Below are positions 34,201 through 43,737 of a stretch of DNA of 64,000 nucleotides, piece after piece; position 1 is the stretch's first letter, and the number at the start of each line of letters is the position of its first letter. Where the stretch lies: NCBI GenBank assembly GCA_945787015.1, contig CALZGM010000001.1, forward strand, positions 124,001-188,000. The letters are read 5' to 3'. The notes under the pieces are model-generated. The model did not search any database and was not told the DNA's origin. It was given only the letters and a program-made list of their open reading frames with translations. Position numbers and translations under genes: made by a program. This stretch comes from an uncultured Roseburia sp. (GTDB lineage Bacteria; Bacillota; Clostridia; Lachnospirales; Lachnospiraceae).

Positions 34201-37200
34201 ATGAACCCAGAATTCTTATCACTTATTATAAATCTTTTATCTTCTTTCATTTATGATGGAATGAAATATGGAGCTACATATATTCTTCCGGATGTGAAGA
34301 GTAAAATAACCGAAAGGCATGTAAAAGATGCAGTTAGCAATGCGGTTATAAAAGAATTAGAAAACAAAGTAAGCAAAAGTACAATCTTAGATTGTGATGC
34401 GATGCATGATTATATAGAGCATATGCAGCCAATTCAAAAGATTTATCAGAAGGTATTTTGTCCGGAGAAATACATTGAAGTTTCAACGGAGGAGTTGCTT
34501 GGCACATTACAGGCGGAAACAAGTGAATATTTGAAGGATAGAGGGAAGAACATCAATCCATTAGATGAAAGTGAGATCAAAGAATTTTATCGTTCTATTT
34601 TGAGAATATGTGATGCGGTATCCGTTTCGTTACTAACGCCTGAAGATAACGCATTGGCGAGACTACTGTCTATAGAAAGTGAAAATAGTAAAAAAACAAT
34701 TGTCTCAGAAATTAGTTCTCAAGGGAATAAGATTGAACAGTCATTACAAAAAATAAGTGGATTCCTTACCAATAGAAATGAAACATATACAATGGCAATG
34801 CCGAAGCAAACGATGTTAGAGGTAATGCCATATAAATATATTGGAGGAAGTGAAAAAGACCGGTATGTGAAAAAGCTAACCTCTGATTTGAGAAACTGTC
34901 ATTGGGTTCATATTTATGGAAAAATGTTTACAGGGAAAACACAAACGTTAATTCGCGTTGCAGAGCATGTAGCTTCTTACATGTGGATAATGGTAAAAGA
35001 GGAGGAGTTTCAGAATGTAAGTATAAAGGAGATAGACTTACCGGAAGATACAGTAGTGATTATTGATGGAATTCCCAATGTGGCAAAGCCGGGAATCAAA
35101 GAAAAGTGTATACAGATTTTATCAGAATGCAAAGAGAAAAAATGCAAATTGATTACATCCGGTTATGAGGATGCAGTAGTTTTTACAAAAGGCTATGTGT
35201 TACCAAATGAACTGATTTCGATTGAGTTGAACGGATTCACAGAAGATGAAGTAGAAGAAATTATGAGAAATCATAACGCACCGGAGGGATTATTCCGTAC
35301 AAAGGGGTATCACAATTTTGTAGAGCTATGTAAAGGGTTACCACCGGTAGTTATGGAAGTGGTACATCGGATGGAAATGAATGGCTGGAAATATGATGAC
35401 GAGGTATTTATGACCATCTTGACCAGAAGAACGGAATCCATCGAGGAACAGATGAAGCACTTGTTTTTGGATGCGGTCGAGGAGGAAGAAGCAAGGAGAT
35501 TATACTACCGTATCTTGTATGCAAATCGTGCCATAGAGAAAAAATGGCTACAGCCTATTGCTGCGATACCGGAGAAAATATCCAATCCCGACAAAAACAT
35601 GGAAGTATTAAGAAATCGGTGGATCTATACGGATGGACAACTGTATCAATGTCCAAATAAGATTCTGCAGAATTATGCAGAGGAACAGCTGAGCCTTGAC
35701 GAGAAAAAGGCGATAAACGAGTTTTTGGTTAACGAAATTAAAGAACATTCCTTGGAACCGTTGGATGTTTCTGATTTGCTTCTATACTATAGCCGCTTAG
35801 AAGATTTTGATGCACAAGGCTTGTTGTGTTATCAGATTATGGAGCAAATGATAGAAAATGATGTGAAAGAATATCCGGTAAGTGTTGAAATGTTTTGGCA
35901 GGGAATGCCGCTTCCTAAAAAGATGTCTCCATTTATAAAGGTAGTCGTTCGGGCACAGCAATTGTTTTATAGGATTTGGCGCGGTGATGTTATAAATGAT
36001 TATGAGGCGAAAAGGAAGGAATTGTGGAAGCTTGCTTCTGATGACGAGTGTAAATTATTAGTGATTGTGCACGGAATGAAATTAGCTTTGACAGATGTTG
36101 CGTTTTCTTTAGACTTTTTTAAAGATTTTCTGGTGCTATGCGATGGTGTCTTAAATGTTCCTGAATTTCTGCAGAAGGATTTACCGGAAATTTTATGTGA
36201 GCCTTCCGCATTTTCCGCTTATAATACTACGCTTGGATTACAAATTAGCGAATTGGCGGATTTGGAACAGTATATAGATATGATGGAGCAATGTTTCACA
36301 AAAGAGCACTGGAGTGAAATAGAAAATATCGAGGATATCGATGCAATCGTTTTATGTATGTTGGATAGGGTGTGGAATAATATGGGAGACAATTCTAAGC
36401 AGTATATGAAGGCGGTACAAAGACTTTATTCGATGCTGGACAAAGATGAAACTCCTATTCTTTGGAAAAGTGTTTTACATTCCTATCTGCTCGGATATCA
36501 AAAGGTTCATGATTATGAAGGAGCAAAAAAGCTATATGTGTCTGTAGAACTGATTTTGAAAGCAAATCCGATTGCATATTTGGAGATTGTGGATGAAATG
36601 GCTCGTATTGCCCATGATAATAATGATTATGGGTTGGAAAAGCAACTGTTCCGGTGGGAAATGCAGGTAATACGACAAGACAAAAAAATCGTTTCCAATA
36701 GGGTGATGTTGGATTCCTGTTTGCTCTATTTAGATAAGCTGAGTGCAGAGGAACGACAGGAAATAGAGAATGTGCATGAAACCATGATATATATTGCAAA
36801 TAACATGGATCTCACGGAATATCCGCGTCTTCCGGAAAGAGTTGAGGCAGAATACTGGATGAAACTGTATCTGATAGGTGCTTTAGAAACAGAAATGTCC
36901 GGTTTTTTACTTTTTGTAGAAAAACTTCTGGAAGAGTTTCAAAAGCATGAAGATATAGCCATAAAGAGTATACTTACGAAAATGTGTCACGTGCTTGGTT
37001 ACATAAGTGGTAAGTTGTTACGAAACTACGCTCCCGATAAATTCCCGGATGGAAGTAATTACGCCAGTCCAAAGCTCAGAATGTTTTTGAATGATGTTAA
37101 GGACACAGAAGTTGTTTCGTATTGGAAAACAGAAAAGGTAGAATTGATGTATTATATCTGTGCAGCCTTAGCAGATAAATATGATTTGCATGAAATTGGG

Positions 37201-37794
37201 AATAGGGCATTTCAGAAAATGATTTCCAATCCGGAGTTTTGGAGTAAGACACTTGAATACATGTATCGGGCAGAATCATACCTGCAAATGAAATTCCTGG
37301 AACAAAATGAAGTGTCAAAACTGGCCTATTTTATGCAGAAATCTTATGAGCCTCAAGAGCGTAATCAAATAGAGATAGATAGCGAATATTTTTGGGTGGT
37401 ACGGGAGCAGGCGATCTTTTCCATTTATATTTTGCAGGTATACCATAAGAGTGCTGCTTCTGCAATGACCTTGTGTGAGCAATTATTGGAAGTGATTGAC
37501 GAAAATCAGTACAGTGAATTGGGACAACGATATTACAGAGAGTATAAGAAAATTCTGAGGCTTATCATTGAGGAGGAGGCGGATTTTGATTTGTTGAAAG
37601 AAGCATTTTTCCTCGTTCAAAAGAAACCTGAATTGGTAAACATGGATTCAGGTGTGTTTCCCTTATTACTACTTCAAGCCCAAGCATCGCGAAAGCAGGA
37701 GCTAAAAAGCAATGTAATACGTTGCTTGAAAAACTTACGGTTTGAGAACGATTTTGTGATGGAGAAGTATATCGAGATGATGAAGGGGATTTAA
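34201..37794 (+). CDS. Large STAND/NACHT-like P-loop NTPase with helical C-terminal repeats
   Basis: 1197 aa, single-gene unit. The N-terminal about 200 residues (hydrophobic start, then mostly helical) match nothing I recognise. A P-loop domain follows: Walker A GKMFTGKT at 240-247, Walker B VVIIDG with Asp289, a sensor-like CKLITSG near 316, and ISIELNGFTEDEVEEI followed by a KGLPPVV segment near 390 as in the winged-helix junction of STAND ATPases. Residues from about 450 to the end are Leu/Glu-rich and helical with repeated EA..L and Y..M patterns, compatible with TPR-like or armadillo-like repeats. Such proteins often act as signal or phage sensors with an N-terminal effector. No known defence neighbour is present except the Rpn nuclease downstream. 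Confidence 0.65.
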   Translation: MNPEFLSLIINLLSSFIYDGMKYGATYILPDVKSKITERHVKDAVSNAVIKELENKVSKSTILDCDAMHDYIEHMQPIQKIYQKVFCPEKYIEVSTEELLGTLQAETSEYLKDRGKNINPLDESEIKEFYRSILRICDAVSVSLLTPEDNALARLLSIESENSKKTIVSEISSQGNKIEQSLQKISGFLTNRNETYTMAMPKQTMLEVMPYKYIGGSEKDRYVKKLTSDLRNCHWVHIYGKMFTGKTQTLIRVAEHVASYMWIMVKEEEFQNVSIKEIDLPEDTVVIIDGIPNVAKPGIKEKCIQILSECKEKKCKLITSGYEDAVVFTKGYVLPNELISIELNGFTEDEVEEIMRNHNAPEGLFRTKGYHNFVELCKGLPPVVMEVVHRMEMNGWKYDDEVFMTILTRRTESIEEQMKHLFLDAVEEEEARRLYYRILYANRAIEKKWLQPIAAIPEKISNPDKNMEVLRNRWIYTDGQLYQCPNKILQNYAEEQLSLDEKKAINEFLVNEIKEHSLEPLDVSDLLLYYSRLEDFDAQGLLCYQIMEQMIENDVKEYPVSVEMFWQGMPLPKKMSPFIKVVVRAQQLFYRIWRGDVINDYEAKRKELWKLASDDECKLLVIVHGMKLALTDVAFSLDFFKDFLVLCDGVLNVPEFLQKDLPEILCEPSAFSAYNTTLGLQISELADLEQYIDMMEQCFTKEHWSEIENIEDIDAIVLCMLDRVWNNMGDNSKQYMKAVQRLYSMLDKDETPILWKSVLHSYLLGYQKVHDYEGAKKLYVSVELILKANPIAYLEIVDEMARIAHDNNDYGLEKQLFRWEMQVIRQDKKIVSNRVMLDSCLLYLDKLSAEERQEIENVHETMIYIANNMDLTEYPRLPERVEAEYWMKLYLIGALETEMSGFLLFVEKLLEEFQKHEDIAIKSILTKMCHVLGYISGKLLRNYAPDKFPDGSNYASPKLRMFLNDVKDTEVVSYWKTEKVELMYYICAALADKYDLHEIGNRAFQKMISNPEFWSKTLEYMYRAESYLQMKFLEQNEVSKLAYFMQKSYEPQERNQIEIDSEYFWVVREQAIFSIYILQVYHKSAASAMTLCEQLLEVIDENQYSELGQRYYREYKKILRLIIEEEADFDLLKEAFFLVQKKPELVNMDSGVFPLLLLQAQASRKQELKSNVIRCLKNLRFENDFVMEKYIEMMKGI

Positions 37795-37811
37795 GCTCAT
37801 AGTACATGAAA

Positions 37812-37847
37812 ACAGCTCTCGTTCATCAGAAAATGAGAGTTGTCTTT
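37812..37847. terminator. Hairpin between convergent STAND and Rpn genes
   Basis: ACAGCTCTC (37812-37820) pairs with GAGAGTTGT (37835-37843) with one G-U pair, followed by CTTTATG. The T run is short, so it is a moderate terminator candidate for the STAND gene, lying 15 bases past its stop. Confidence 0.5.
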
Positions 37848-37865
37848 ATGAGTATGTTAACTTAA

Positions 37866-38738
37866 TTATTTTGCATGAGCATTCTTTTCTTTTAAGGATT
37901 TAATAAGCGCTTCTTGTTCTTCAAGGAGTTTTCGCTGTTCTTCAATGATAGCTTCTTTTTCTCTTAAAGCGACTTCTTGCTCCTTAATAGTAGCTTCGTC
38001 CCGGGCAAATTTTTCCTTCACATATTGCTGATGACGCTCATAATCCTCTCGTGCACGGCACCGTTCACGTACAATCCAGTCGGAGTTATATTGATATAAG
38101 GATTCTGCTGCAGATGTAAGAATTTCATTGTTTTCGGCAATCATTTTTATATCCCTCCAGGTTTTTGCGGAAAAGAGTCTGGACCATTTATCAATTTCCC
38201 AGGCTTTATCTTCCTCGGTTGCAAGTTCTATCTGCTTTAAGGATAGCACACTTAGGATGAATTTGTCATTATAAACTTCGTGATTTTTAATATTTAAAAG
38301 CTTATAAGTGGCGTAAAATTCCGGGCTTTTGGGGAAAAGAGTAAAATCTAAAATGCCAATATGAATGACAGGACGGGTAAGCGTATAATCCTGTCCGCTG
38401 CACAACTGATCGAAAGTTCTGCAAAGATAGCTTAGAGAACGATCCGGCCAGTTGTATTCGTTGAGAACCTGCATTTCGAGGTTAATTGTGGTATGGTTAT
38501 TAAGCTTAACACGAATATCGAGGATAAAGTCTTTTTGGTCGATTTCTTTTCCAAGTTCAATGGGATTCTCAATTACGACGGAAGCAATTTCTTCAAGAGG
38601 AAGATGCAGTAGAGAACTGATAAGTCCTTTTAGTACAAGGTTGTTTTCGTTTAGAATTATTTGAAACATAAAATTGTTGGTAAAGGTGTAATCGATATTG
38701 CCGGTGGCTTCCATAAAGCTGTTACCTGTGTTGTTCAT
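37866..38738 (-). CDS. Rpn family PD-(D/E)XK nuclease (recombination-promoting nuclease / transposase-like)
   Basis: 290 aa. NIDYTFTNNFMFQIIL near residue 13 and FILDIRVKLNNHTTINLEMQV near 72-92 carry the Asp...Glu-x-Gln core typical of the Rpn/PD-(D/E)XK transposase-like family, followed by RSLSYLCRTFDQL. The last 60 residues are a charged coiled coil (EKEAIIEEQRKLLEEQEAL). Such genes are common in gut Clostridia, are often annotated as transposases, and in E. coli their relatives promote RecA-independent recombination. AAAGGCG precedes the start. It faces the STAND gene and is divergent from glmS. Confidence 0.82.
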   Translation of the reverse strand: MNNTGNSFMEATGNIDYTFTNNFMFQIILNENNLVLKGLISSLLHLPLEEIASVVIENPIELGKEIDQKDFILDIRVKLNNHTTINLEMQVLNEYNWPDRSLSYLCRTFDQLCSGQDYTLTRPVIHIGILDFTLFPKSPEFYATYKLLNIKNHEVYNDKFILSVLSLKQIELATEEDKAWEIDKWSRLFSAKTWRDIKMIAENNEILTSAAESLYQYNSDWIVRERCRAREDYERHQQYVKEKFARDEATIKEQEVALREKEAIIEEQRKLLEEQEALIKSLKEKNAHAK

Positions 38739-39000
38739 AGAATCGCCTTTCTTTTGTAAGTAGATTTTATTTGGTTGAAAAATACTTGGAAACGGGTGAC
38801 GATGATGTCAGATTTGTCCAAGCAGATACCGAAGGGTTCGGTAATAGAATTTTATTTTCATGATATAAACTATGGGAATCTCATTTTATAGCAGAAAGTG
38901 ACGAGTGTCAAGGGGAGAGAAGCTAATGTTAAATGTCAAGTGTGTGTAGGAAGTGCTTTTGGAGGAACAATTAATTTGAGCCTTTTATTTGTCAAAAAAG
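38739..39000 (-). promoter_or_regulatory. Promoter and structured leader of the Rpn gene
   Basis: On the reverse strand, TTGACA (complement of 38906-38911) and TAAAAT (38883-38888) are 17 bp apart. The roughly 140-nt leader contains a perfect 7-bp hairpin (38827-38843, TACCGAA with TTCGGTA) and then a stem of CTTGGA/TCCAAG (38785-38790 with 38817-38822) holding an inner GAC/GTC stem and followed, in reverse-strand sense, by TATTTTT. The second structure could act as an attenuator. I recognise no riboswitch class, and on the forward strand no glmS ribozyme core is visible. Confidence 0.4.
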
Positions 39001-39029
39001 TTGACGAATCAGCCAATGAAAGGTATTAT
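39001..39029 (+). promoter_or_regulatory. Promoter of glmS
   Basis: TTGACG (39001-39006) and TATTAT (39024-39029) with a 17-bp spacer, about 60 bases before the GlmS start. Confidence 0.7.
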
Positions 39030-39089
39030 AAATAAATTTTCTTATGGAAGATAAAATATTTATATACGAAAAGGTAAGTGAATAAGAGT

Positions 39090-40872
39090 ATGTGTGGAAT
39101 AGTAGGATTTACGGGAAAACATCAGGCAGCACCGATTCTGTTGGATGGACTTTCAAAATTAGAATATAGAGGATATGATTCAGCAGGAATTGCTGTACGG
39201 GATGGGGAGAAACTTGCGGAAGTCGTGAAGTCGACAGGAAAGCTTGTAAATCTTTATGAAAAGACAGATGGAGGCAAGGCTATCCATGGTACCTGTGGTA
39301 TTGGACATACCCGTTGGGCAACGCATGGCGTACCATCTCAGACCAATGCCCATCCGCATGTTTCAGGTAACTGCACCGGATCAGGGTCAGGAACGGTAGA
39401 GTCAGATGTAGTCGGTGTCCATAATGGTATTATAGAAAATTATGTGGAATTAAAAGAAAAATTAATGAAACACGGCTATCAATTTTACAGCCAGACGGAT
39501 ACGGAAGTGGTAGTGAAATTGGTGGATTACTATTATAAAAAGTATAAAATGGGACCGGTAGATGCAATTGCCAAGACAATGGTTCGTGTACGTGGCTCTT
39601 ATGCATTGGAATTGATGTTTAAGGATTATCCGGGTGAAATCTGGGCAGCCAGAAAAGACAGCCCGATGATTATTGGTATTGCTGACGGTGAGACCTATGT
39701 AGCTTCCGATGTTCCGACTATCTTAAAATATACAAAAAATGTGTATTATATTGGAAATTGTGAAATGGCCAGACTCGTTCCCGGACAGGCAACTTTTTAT
39801 AACCTGGATGGCGATGAAGTGGAAAAGGAAATGACAGAGAATACCTTTTCTGCGGAAGCGGCAGAAAAGGGTGGCTTTGAACACTTCATGATGAAAGAAA
39901 TCCATGAACAGCCGAGGGTTGCTCTGGATACCATTAATTCTGTGGTAAAAGGTGACAGAATCGATCTTTCCAATGTGGGATTAAGTGACGAAGAGATTAA
40001 AAATATTTCTCAGATTTACATTGTCGCATGTGGATCTGCATGGCATGTCGGCATGGCTACACAGTATGTAATGGAAGACCTGGCAAAGATTCCGGTGAGA
40101 GTGGAGCTGGCCTCAGAATTTCGATACAGAAAACCTCTGCTGGATAAAAACGCTTTCTATTGTAAATGTGGTTGGAAGCAGTATCGCGAGAGAGGCGGAT
40201 CATGTTTTTTATACTCTGGCAGGACCTGAAATTGCGGTTGCGACAACGAAGGCTTATTCTACACAGCTTATAGCAGGATATCTTCTTGCTTTGCAGTTTG
40301 CGCTTTTAAGAGGGGAGCTTACAGAAAAGGATTATAAGCATTATATTTCGGAAATCAAGACGATTCCGGAAAAGATACAAAAGATTTTAGATGATAAAGA
40401 AAGATTACAGTGGTTTGCATCGAAATTTGCAAATGTAAGAGATATTTTCTTTGTGGGCAGAGGAATTGATTATGCCATCAGCTTAGAAGGAAGTCTTAAG
40501 ATGAAGGAGATTTCTTATATTCATTCAGAAGCATATGCAGCCGGCGAATTAAAGCACGGAACCATCAGTCTGATTGAAGATGGAACGCTGGTGATTGGAG
40601 TACTTACCCAGAGTGATCTTTATGAAAAGACTGTTTCCAATATGGTAGAGTGCAAGAGCCGCGGAGCGTATCTGATGGGACTTACTTCATATGGACATTA
40701 TGAACTTGAGGATACGGTGAATTTTGTGACTTATATTCCTCGTGTGGATGAACACTTTATCGGAAGTCTTGCGGTTATTCCGCTGCAGTTATTGGGATAT
40801 TATGTATCCGTATCAAGAGGATTGGATGTGGACAAACAGAGAAATCTGGCAAAATCTGTTACAGTAGAATAA
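39090..40872 (+). pseudogene. glmS: glmS, glutamine-fructose-6-phosphate aminotransferase, broken by internal deletion and frameshift
   Basis: GlmS makes glucosamine-6-phosphate for cell-wall synthesis. The glutaminase half is intact: MCGIVGFTG with the nucleophile Cys after the start Met (so ATG 39090, not GTG 39078), RGYDSAGIAV, GHTRWATHG, HNGIIENY. The first SIS domain begins (YIVACGSAWHVG, ELASEFRYRKPLLDKN), then the frame runs into out-of-frame residues and stops at 40229. The rest of the protein continues in another frame from about 40147 (KTLSIVNVVGSSIAREAD onward) to 40872, with LAGPEIAVATTKAY and the C-terminal DKQRNLAKSVTVE intact. About 27 residues, including the expected SQSGETADT sugar-phosphate loop, are missing, which corresponds to roughly 80 bases. 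The breakpoint lies at AAAAC around 40147-40151. Genuine mutation or assembly error are both possible. Confidence 0.85.
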
Positions 40873-40974
40873 ACTTCTGACTTTTCATAAAGTTTTGATA
40901 ATTTCATCACATTTTGAACACAATTACGGGTTAAACTCTGAGTATAAAATGAAAACAGGAAGGAAGTAGGAATC

Positions 40975-42348
40975 ATGGAATACCAGAATAACATATATGG
41001 TCAGAATCCGGACCAGCAAAATCAGCAGAGCCAAACCGGACAGAATAGTTATGGTCAGCCAAATTTTACGTATTATAATGGCAATGCGTACCAGAATTAC
41101 ACACCTTATCAGGAACCTCAGAAAGAAAAGAAAAAACGGGAACGTAAGTCAAACGGCTTTGGGAAAAAGCTGATGAAATGTGCAGCGTTAGCACTTGTAT
41201 TTGGATTGGTAGCAGGAGGCGTCATGGTAGGCGTTCAATATGCAGCTGCTCCACTGCTTCAGACGAGCAATAATGGAGGCTCATCGGGACAGCCTGTATT
41301 GTCTAATTCGGACAAGAACATTACTTCTACCTCAGTATCTAACACCTATGTAGCAGTCGATGTATCAGATATTGTTGAAGAGGTTATGCCTTCTATCGTA
41401 GCGATTACCAATATCAGTGAGACAGAGTATCGAAGCTTCTGGGGCGGTTCCCAGACATACGAAAGCACGAGCTGTGGATCCGGTATCATCATCAGTAATG
41501 ATGGGAATTATCTGTATATTGTAACCAATAACCATGTGATTAACGGGGCAAAGACCTTGACAGTTACTTTCGCAGACAATGCAACCGTGAGTGCAGAAGT
41601 AAAGGGTACAGATCCATCTATGGACCTTGCAGTCGTAAAGGTGGCATTAAGCAGTATTCAAAGCAGTACCATGGATGCAATTAAGATTGCAACGATTGGC
41701 AGTTCAGATGAACTCCGCGTTGGTGAAGCAAGCATTGCAATCGGGAATGCTTTAGGATATGGGCAGTCTGTGACAATGGGTGTCATCAGTGCATTAAATC
41801 GTACAGTAACAGTATCTGATTCCAGCAGTGGTACCAGCTATACCGCAGAACTGATTCAGACAGATGCTGCAATTAACCCTGGTAACAGTGGCGGTGCATT
41901 ATTAAATTCAAAAGGCGAAGTAATCGGTATTAACTCTGTGAAATACTCAGATACGGATGTGGAAGGTATTGGTTATGCAATTCCGATTGACAAAGCAGCA
42001 CCGATTATTGAAGAACTGATTACAAAAGAAAAAGTAGATAAATCTGACAGCTCTTATTTAGGAATTGCCGGTGTAGATGTGACAAATGATGTGGCAGGCA
42101 CCTATAACATGCCTACCGGTGTTTTCGTTGCACAGGTATTAGAAAACTCAGCGGCGGAACAGTATGGTATTTTACCGGGCGATATTATTGTCGCATTTGA
42201 GGGAAAGACAATCACAACCATGGAGTCTTTGACCGATACGTTAGAGTACTATGCGGCAGGAACTAAGGTTGAGATCACGGTAATGCGGTCTAACAACGGA
42301 CAATACGAGGAAAAAGTGGTTGAAGTCGTATTGGGGCGGAAAAATTAA
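40975..42348 (+). CDS. HtrA/DegP-like serine protease with PDZ domain
   Basis: 457 aa. A Gln/Asn/Tyr-rich cytoplasmic N-terminus (1-50), basic stretch and one membrane anchor (about 67-90) precede the extracellular trypsin-like domain with catalytic His187 (TNNHVI), Asp217 (SMDLAVV) and Ser305 (NPGNSGG). A C-terminal PDZ domain runs from about 360 to 455 (GVFVAQVLENSAAEQYGILPGDIIVAFEG). It should degrade or refold misfolded exported proteins at the membrane surface. AGGAAGG precedes the ATG. Single-gene unit ended by a bidirectional hairpin. Confidence 0.92.
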   Translation: MEYQNNIYGQNPDQQNQQSQTGQNSYGQPNFTYYNGNAYQNYTPYQEPQKEKKKRERKSNGFGKKLMKCAALALVFGLVAGGVMVGVQYAAAPLLQTSNNGGSSGQPVLSNSDKNITSTSVSNTYVAVDVSDIVEEVMPSIVAITNISETEYRSFWGGSQTYESTSCGSGIIISNDGNYLYIVTNNHVINGAKTLTVTFADNATVSAEVKGTDPSMDLAVVKVALSSIQSSTMDAIKIATIGSSDELRVGEASIAIGNALGYGQSVTMGVISALNRTVTVSDSSSGTSYTAELIQTDAAINPGNSGGALLNSKGEVIGINSVKYSDTDVEGIGYAIPIDKAAPIIEELITKEKVDKSDSSYLGIAGVDVTNDVAGTYNMPTGVFVAQVLENSAAEQYGILPGDIIVAFEGKTITTMESLTDTLEYYAAGTKVEITVMRSNNGQYEEKVVEVVLGRKN

Positions 42349-42360
42349 AAAGTAAGAAAA

Positions 42361-42392
42361 TGGCGTCACGCAATTGAGGTGACGCCACTTTT
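42361..42392. terminator. Bidirectional terminator between the HtrA-like and amylase genes
   Basis: TGGCGTCAC (42361-42369) pairs with GTGACGCCA (42379-42387); A-rich DNA before and CTTTTA after the stem allow function on both strands for the two convergent genes. Confidence 0.85.
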
Positions 42393-43716
42393 ATGCAATG
42401 GTTTTTTTGGATTCCATCTTCCAATATGCAACGCTGTATGGTGCCAATTCACTTCCACCGCCGAAATCATGTGATTCTCCGGTTAACAGATCAACTGCCC
42501 TGCCACAGCCTGCATCAAAGTGAGCAGTATAAGCTTCACTGTCTGCATTGATAGCAACAAGCACACGCTCATGTTCGCTCTTACGTTCAAAAATACACTG
42601 TTTATTGGTTAAGACGATGGAACGGAAAGAGCCGTAGTTTAAGGCTTCTGATTCTTTCTTTGCTTTTGCCAATACAGCGATAGCATCAGTTAATGCGTTC
42701 CATTCCGGAGCGTCAAAGCTTGCACGAAGTGCCGGGTCACCCTCTGATTTCTGAGCTTTTGCACCCCATTCACTACCATAGTAGACGCAAGGGATTCCAG
42801 GCATGCCAAATGCCATGCCATAAATTAATGGCAGGTGTTTTTCGTTGGTTAAGATGCTGGCAACACGGGTTACATCGTGATTATCTACGAAGGTAAGCAG
42901 GTGTTTGCCACGGTATAAGGTCCAGTTTTCCGGTCCGAACTGACGAAGCAGAGAATGGACGATTTCAAACATGTTCATGCTGTTAAAGCTGGAGTAAAGC
43001 CCCTTGTAGCATTCGTAGTTGGTGACAGAATGCAGCATGGAGTCATTCATCCACTGGTTGTAATCACCATGCAAGGTTTCTCCTACTAAGAAGAAATCCG
43101 GTTTTAAGCTGTCACAGAAGCTTCTTAATCTGCGAAGGAAATCCTTGTCTAAGCAGTAGGCAACGTCCAAACGGAGCCCGTCAATGTCAAATTCTTCTAC
43201 CCAGCCTTTGATGGCAGAGAAGATATGCTGAACGACTTCTTCATTGCGAAGGTTTAATTTTACCAGGTCGTAGTTTCCTTCCCAGCCTTCATACCACAAG
43301 CCGTCATTGTAATTGGAATTGCCGTCAAAATTGATATGGAACCAGTCTTTGTAAGGTGAATTCCATCTTTTTTCTAATACATCCTGAAATGCCCAGAACC
43401 CACGTCCAACATGATTGAATACACCATCTAATACGACACGGATTCCTTCCGCATGAAGATTGTCACAAATTTCCTTGAAATCTGCGTTGTCGCCGAGACG
43501 GGTATCGATTTTGGTATAGTCTCTGGTGTTATATCCATGGGTGTCGGATTCAAAAAGCGGAGAGAAGTAAATCGCATTTGCTCCTAGTTTTTTGATGTGT
43601 GGAATCCAATCGTTTATTTTGGTAATCCGGTGCATCGGAACACCATCGTTTTCAAAAGGTGCACCACAAAATCCCAATGGATAAATTTGATAAAATACAC
43701 TTTCATAAGCCCACAT
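42391..43716 (-). CDS. GH13 alpha-amylase family glycosidase
   Basis: 441 aa cytoplasmic enzyme (no signal peptide). GH13 regions: VVLDGVFNHVG (95-104), GLRLDVAY with nucleophile Asp184, LVGETLHG with acid/base Glu213, and FVDNHD with Asp278. Length and the lack of an N-terminal carbohydrate-binding domain suggest a small intracellular amylase or cyclomaltodextrinase-like enzyme acting on imported malto-oligosaccharides or glycogen. A short beta-sandwich-like C-terminus (about 355-441) is present. It precedes no other carbohydrate gene; proC lies upstream on the same strand. Confidence 0.9.
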   Translation of the reverse strand: MWAYESVFYQIYPLGFCGAPFENDGVPMHRITKINDWIPHIKKLGANAIYFSPLFESDTHGYNTRDYTKIDTRLGDNADFKEICDNLHAEGIRVVLDGVFNHVGRGFWAFQDVLEKRWNSPYKDWFHINFDGNSNYNDGLWYEGWEGNYDLVKLNLRNEEVVQHIFSAIKGWVEEFDIDGLRLDVAYCLDKDFLRRLRSFCDSLKPDFFLVGETLHGDYNQWMNDSMLHSVTNYECYKGLYSSFNSMNMFEIVHSLLRQFGPENWTLYRGKHLLTFVDNHDVTRVASILTNEKHLPLIYGMAFGMPGIPCVYYGSEWGAKAQKSEGDPALRASFDAPEWNALTDAIAVLAKAKKESEALNYGSFRSIVLTNKQCIFERKSEHERVLVAINADSEAYTAHFDAGCGRAVDLLTGESHDFGGGSELAPYSVAYWKMESKKTIA

Positions 43717-43737
43717 ATAATTATGCCCTCCTTGTAG

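Noticed and set aside
37866-38738. Insertion sequence carrying a transposase
   Set aside because: The Rpn-type protein is often labelled transposase, but no terminal inverted repeats or target duplications were seen around it.
38739-39089. glmS ribozyme upstream of glmS
   Set aside because: The region has hairpins but no recognisable ribozyme core, and the main structures lie ahead of the glmS promoter at 39001 and belong to the opposite-strand leader.
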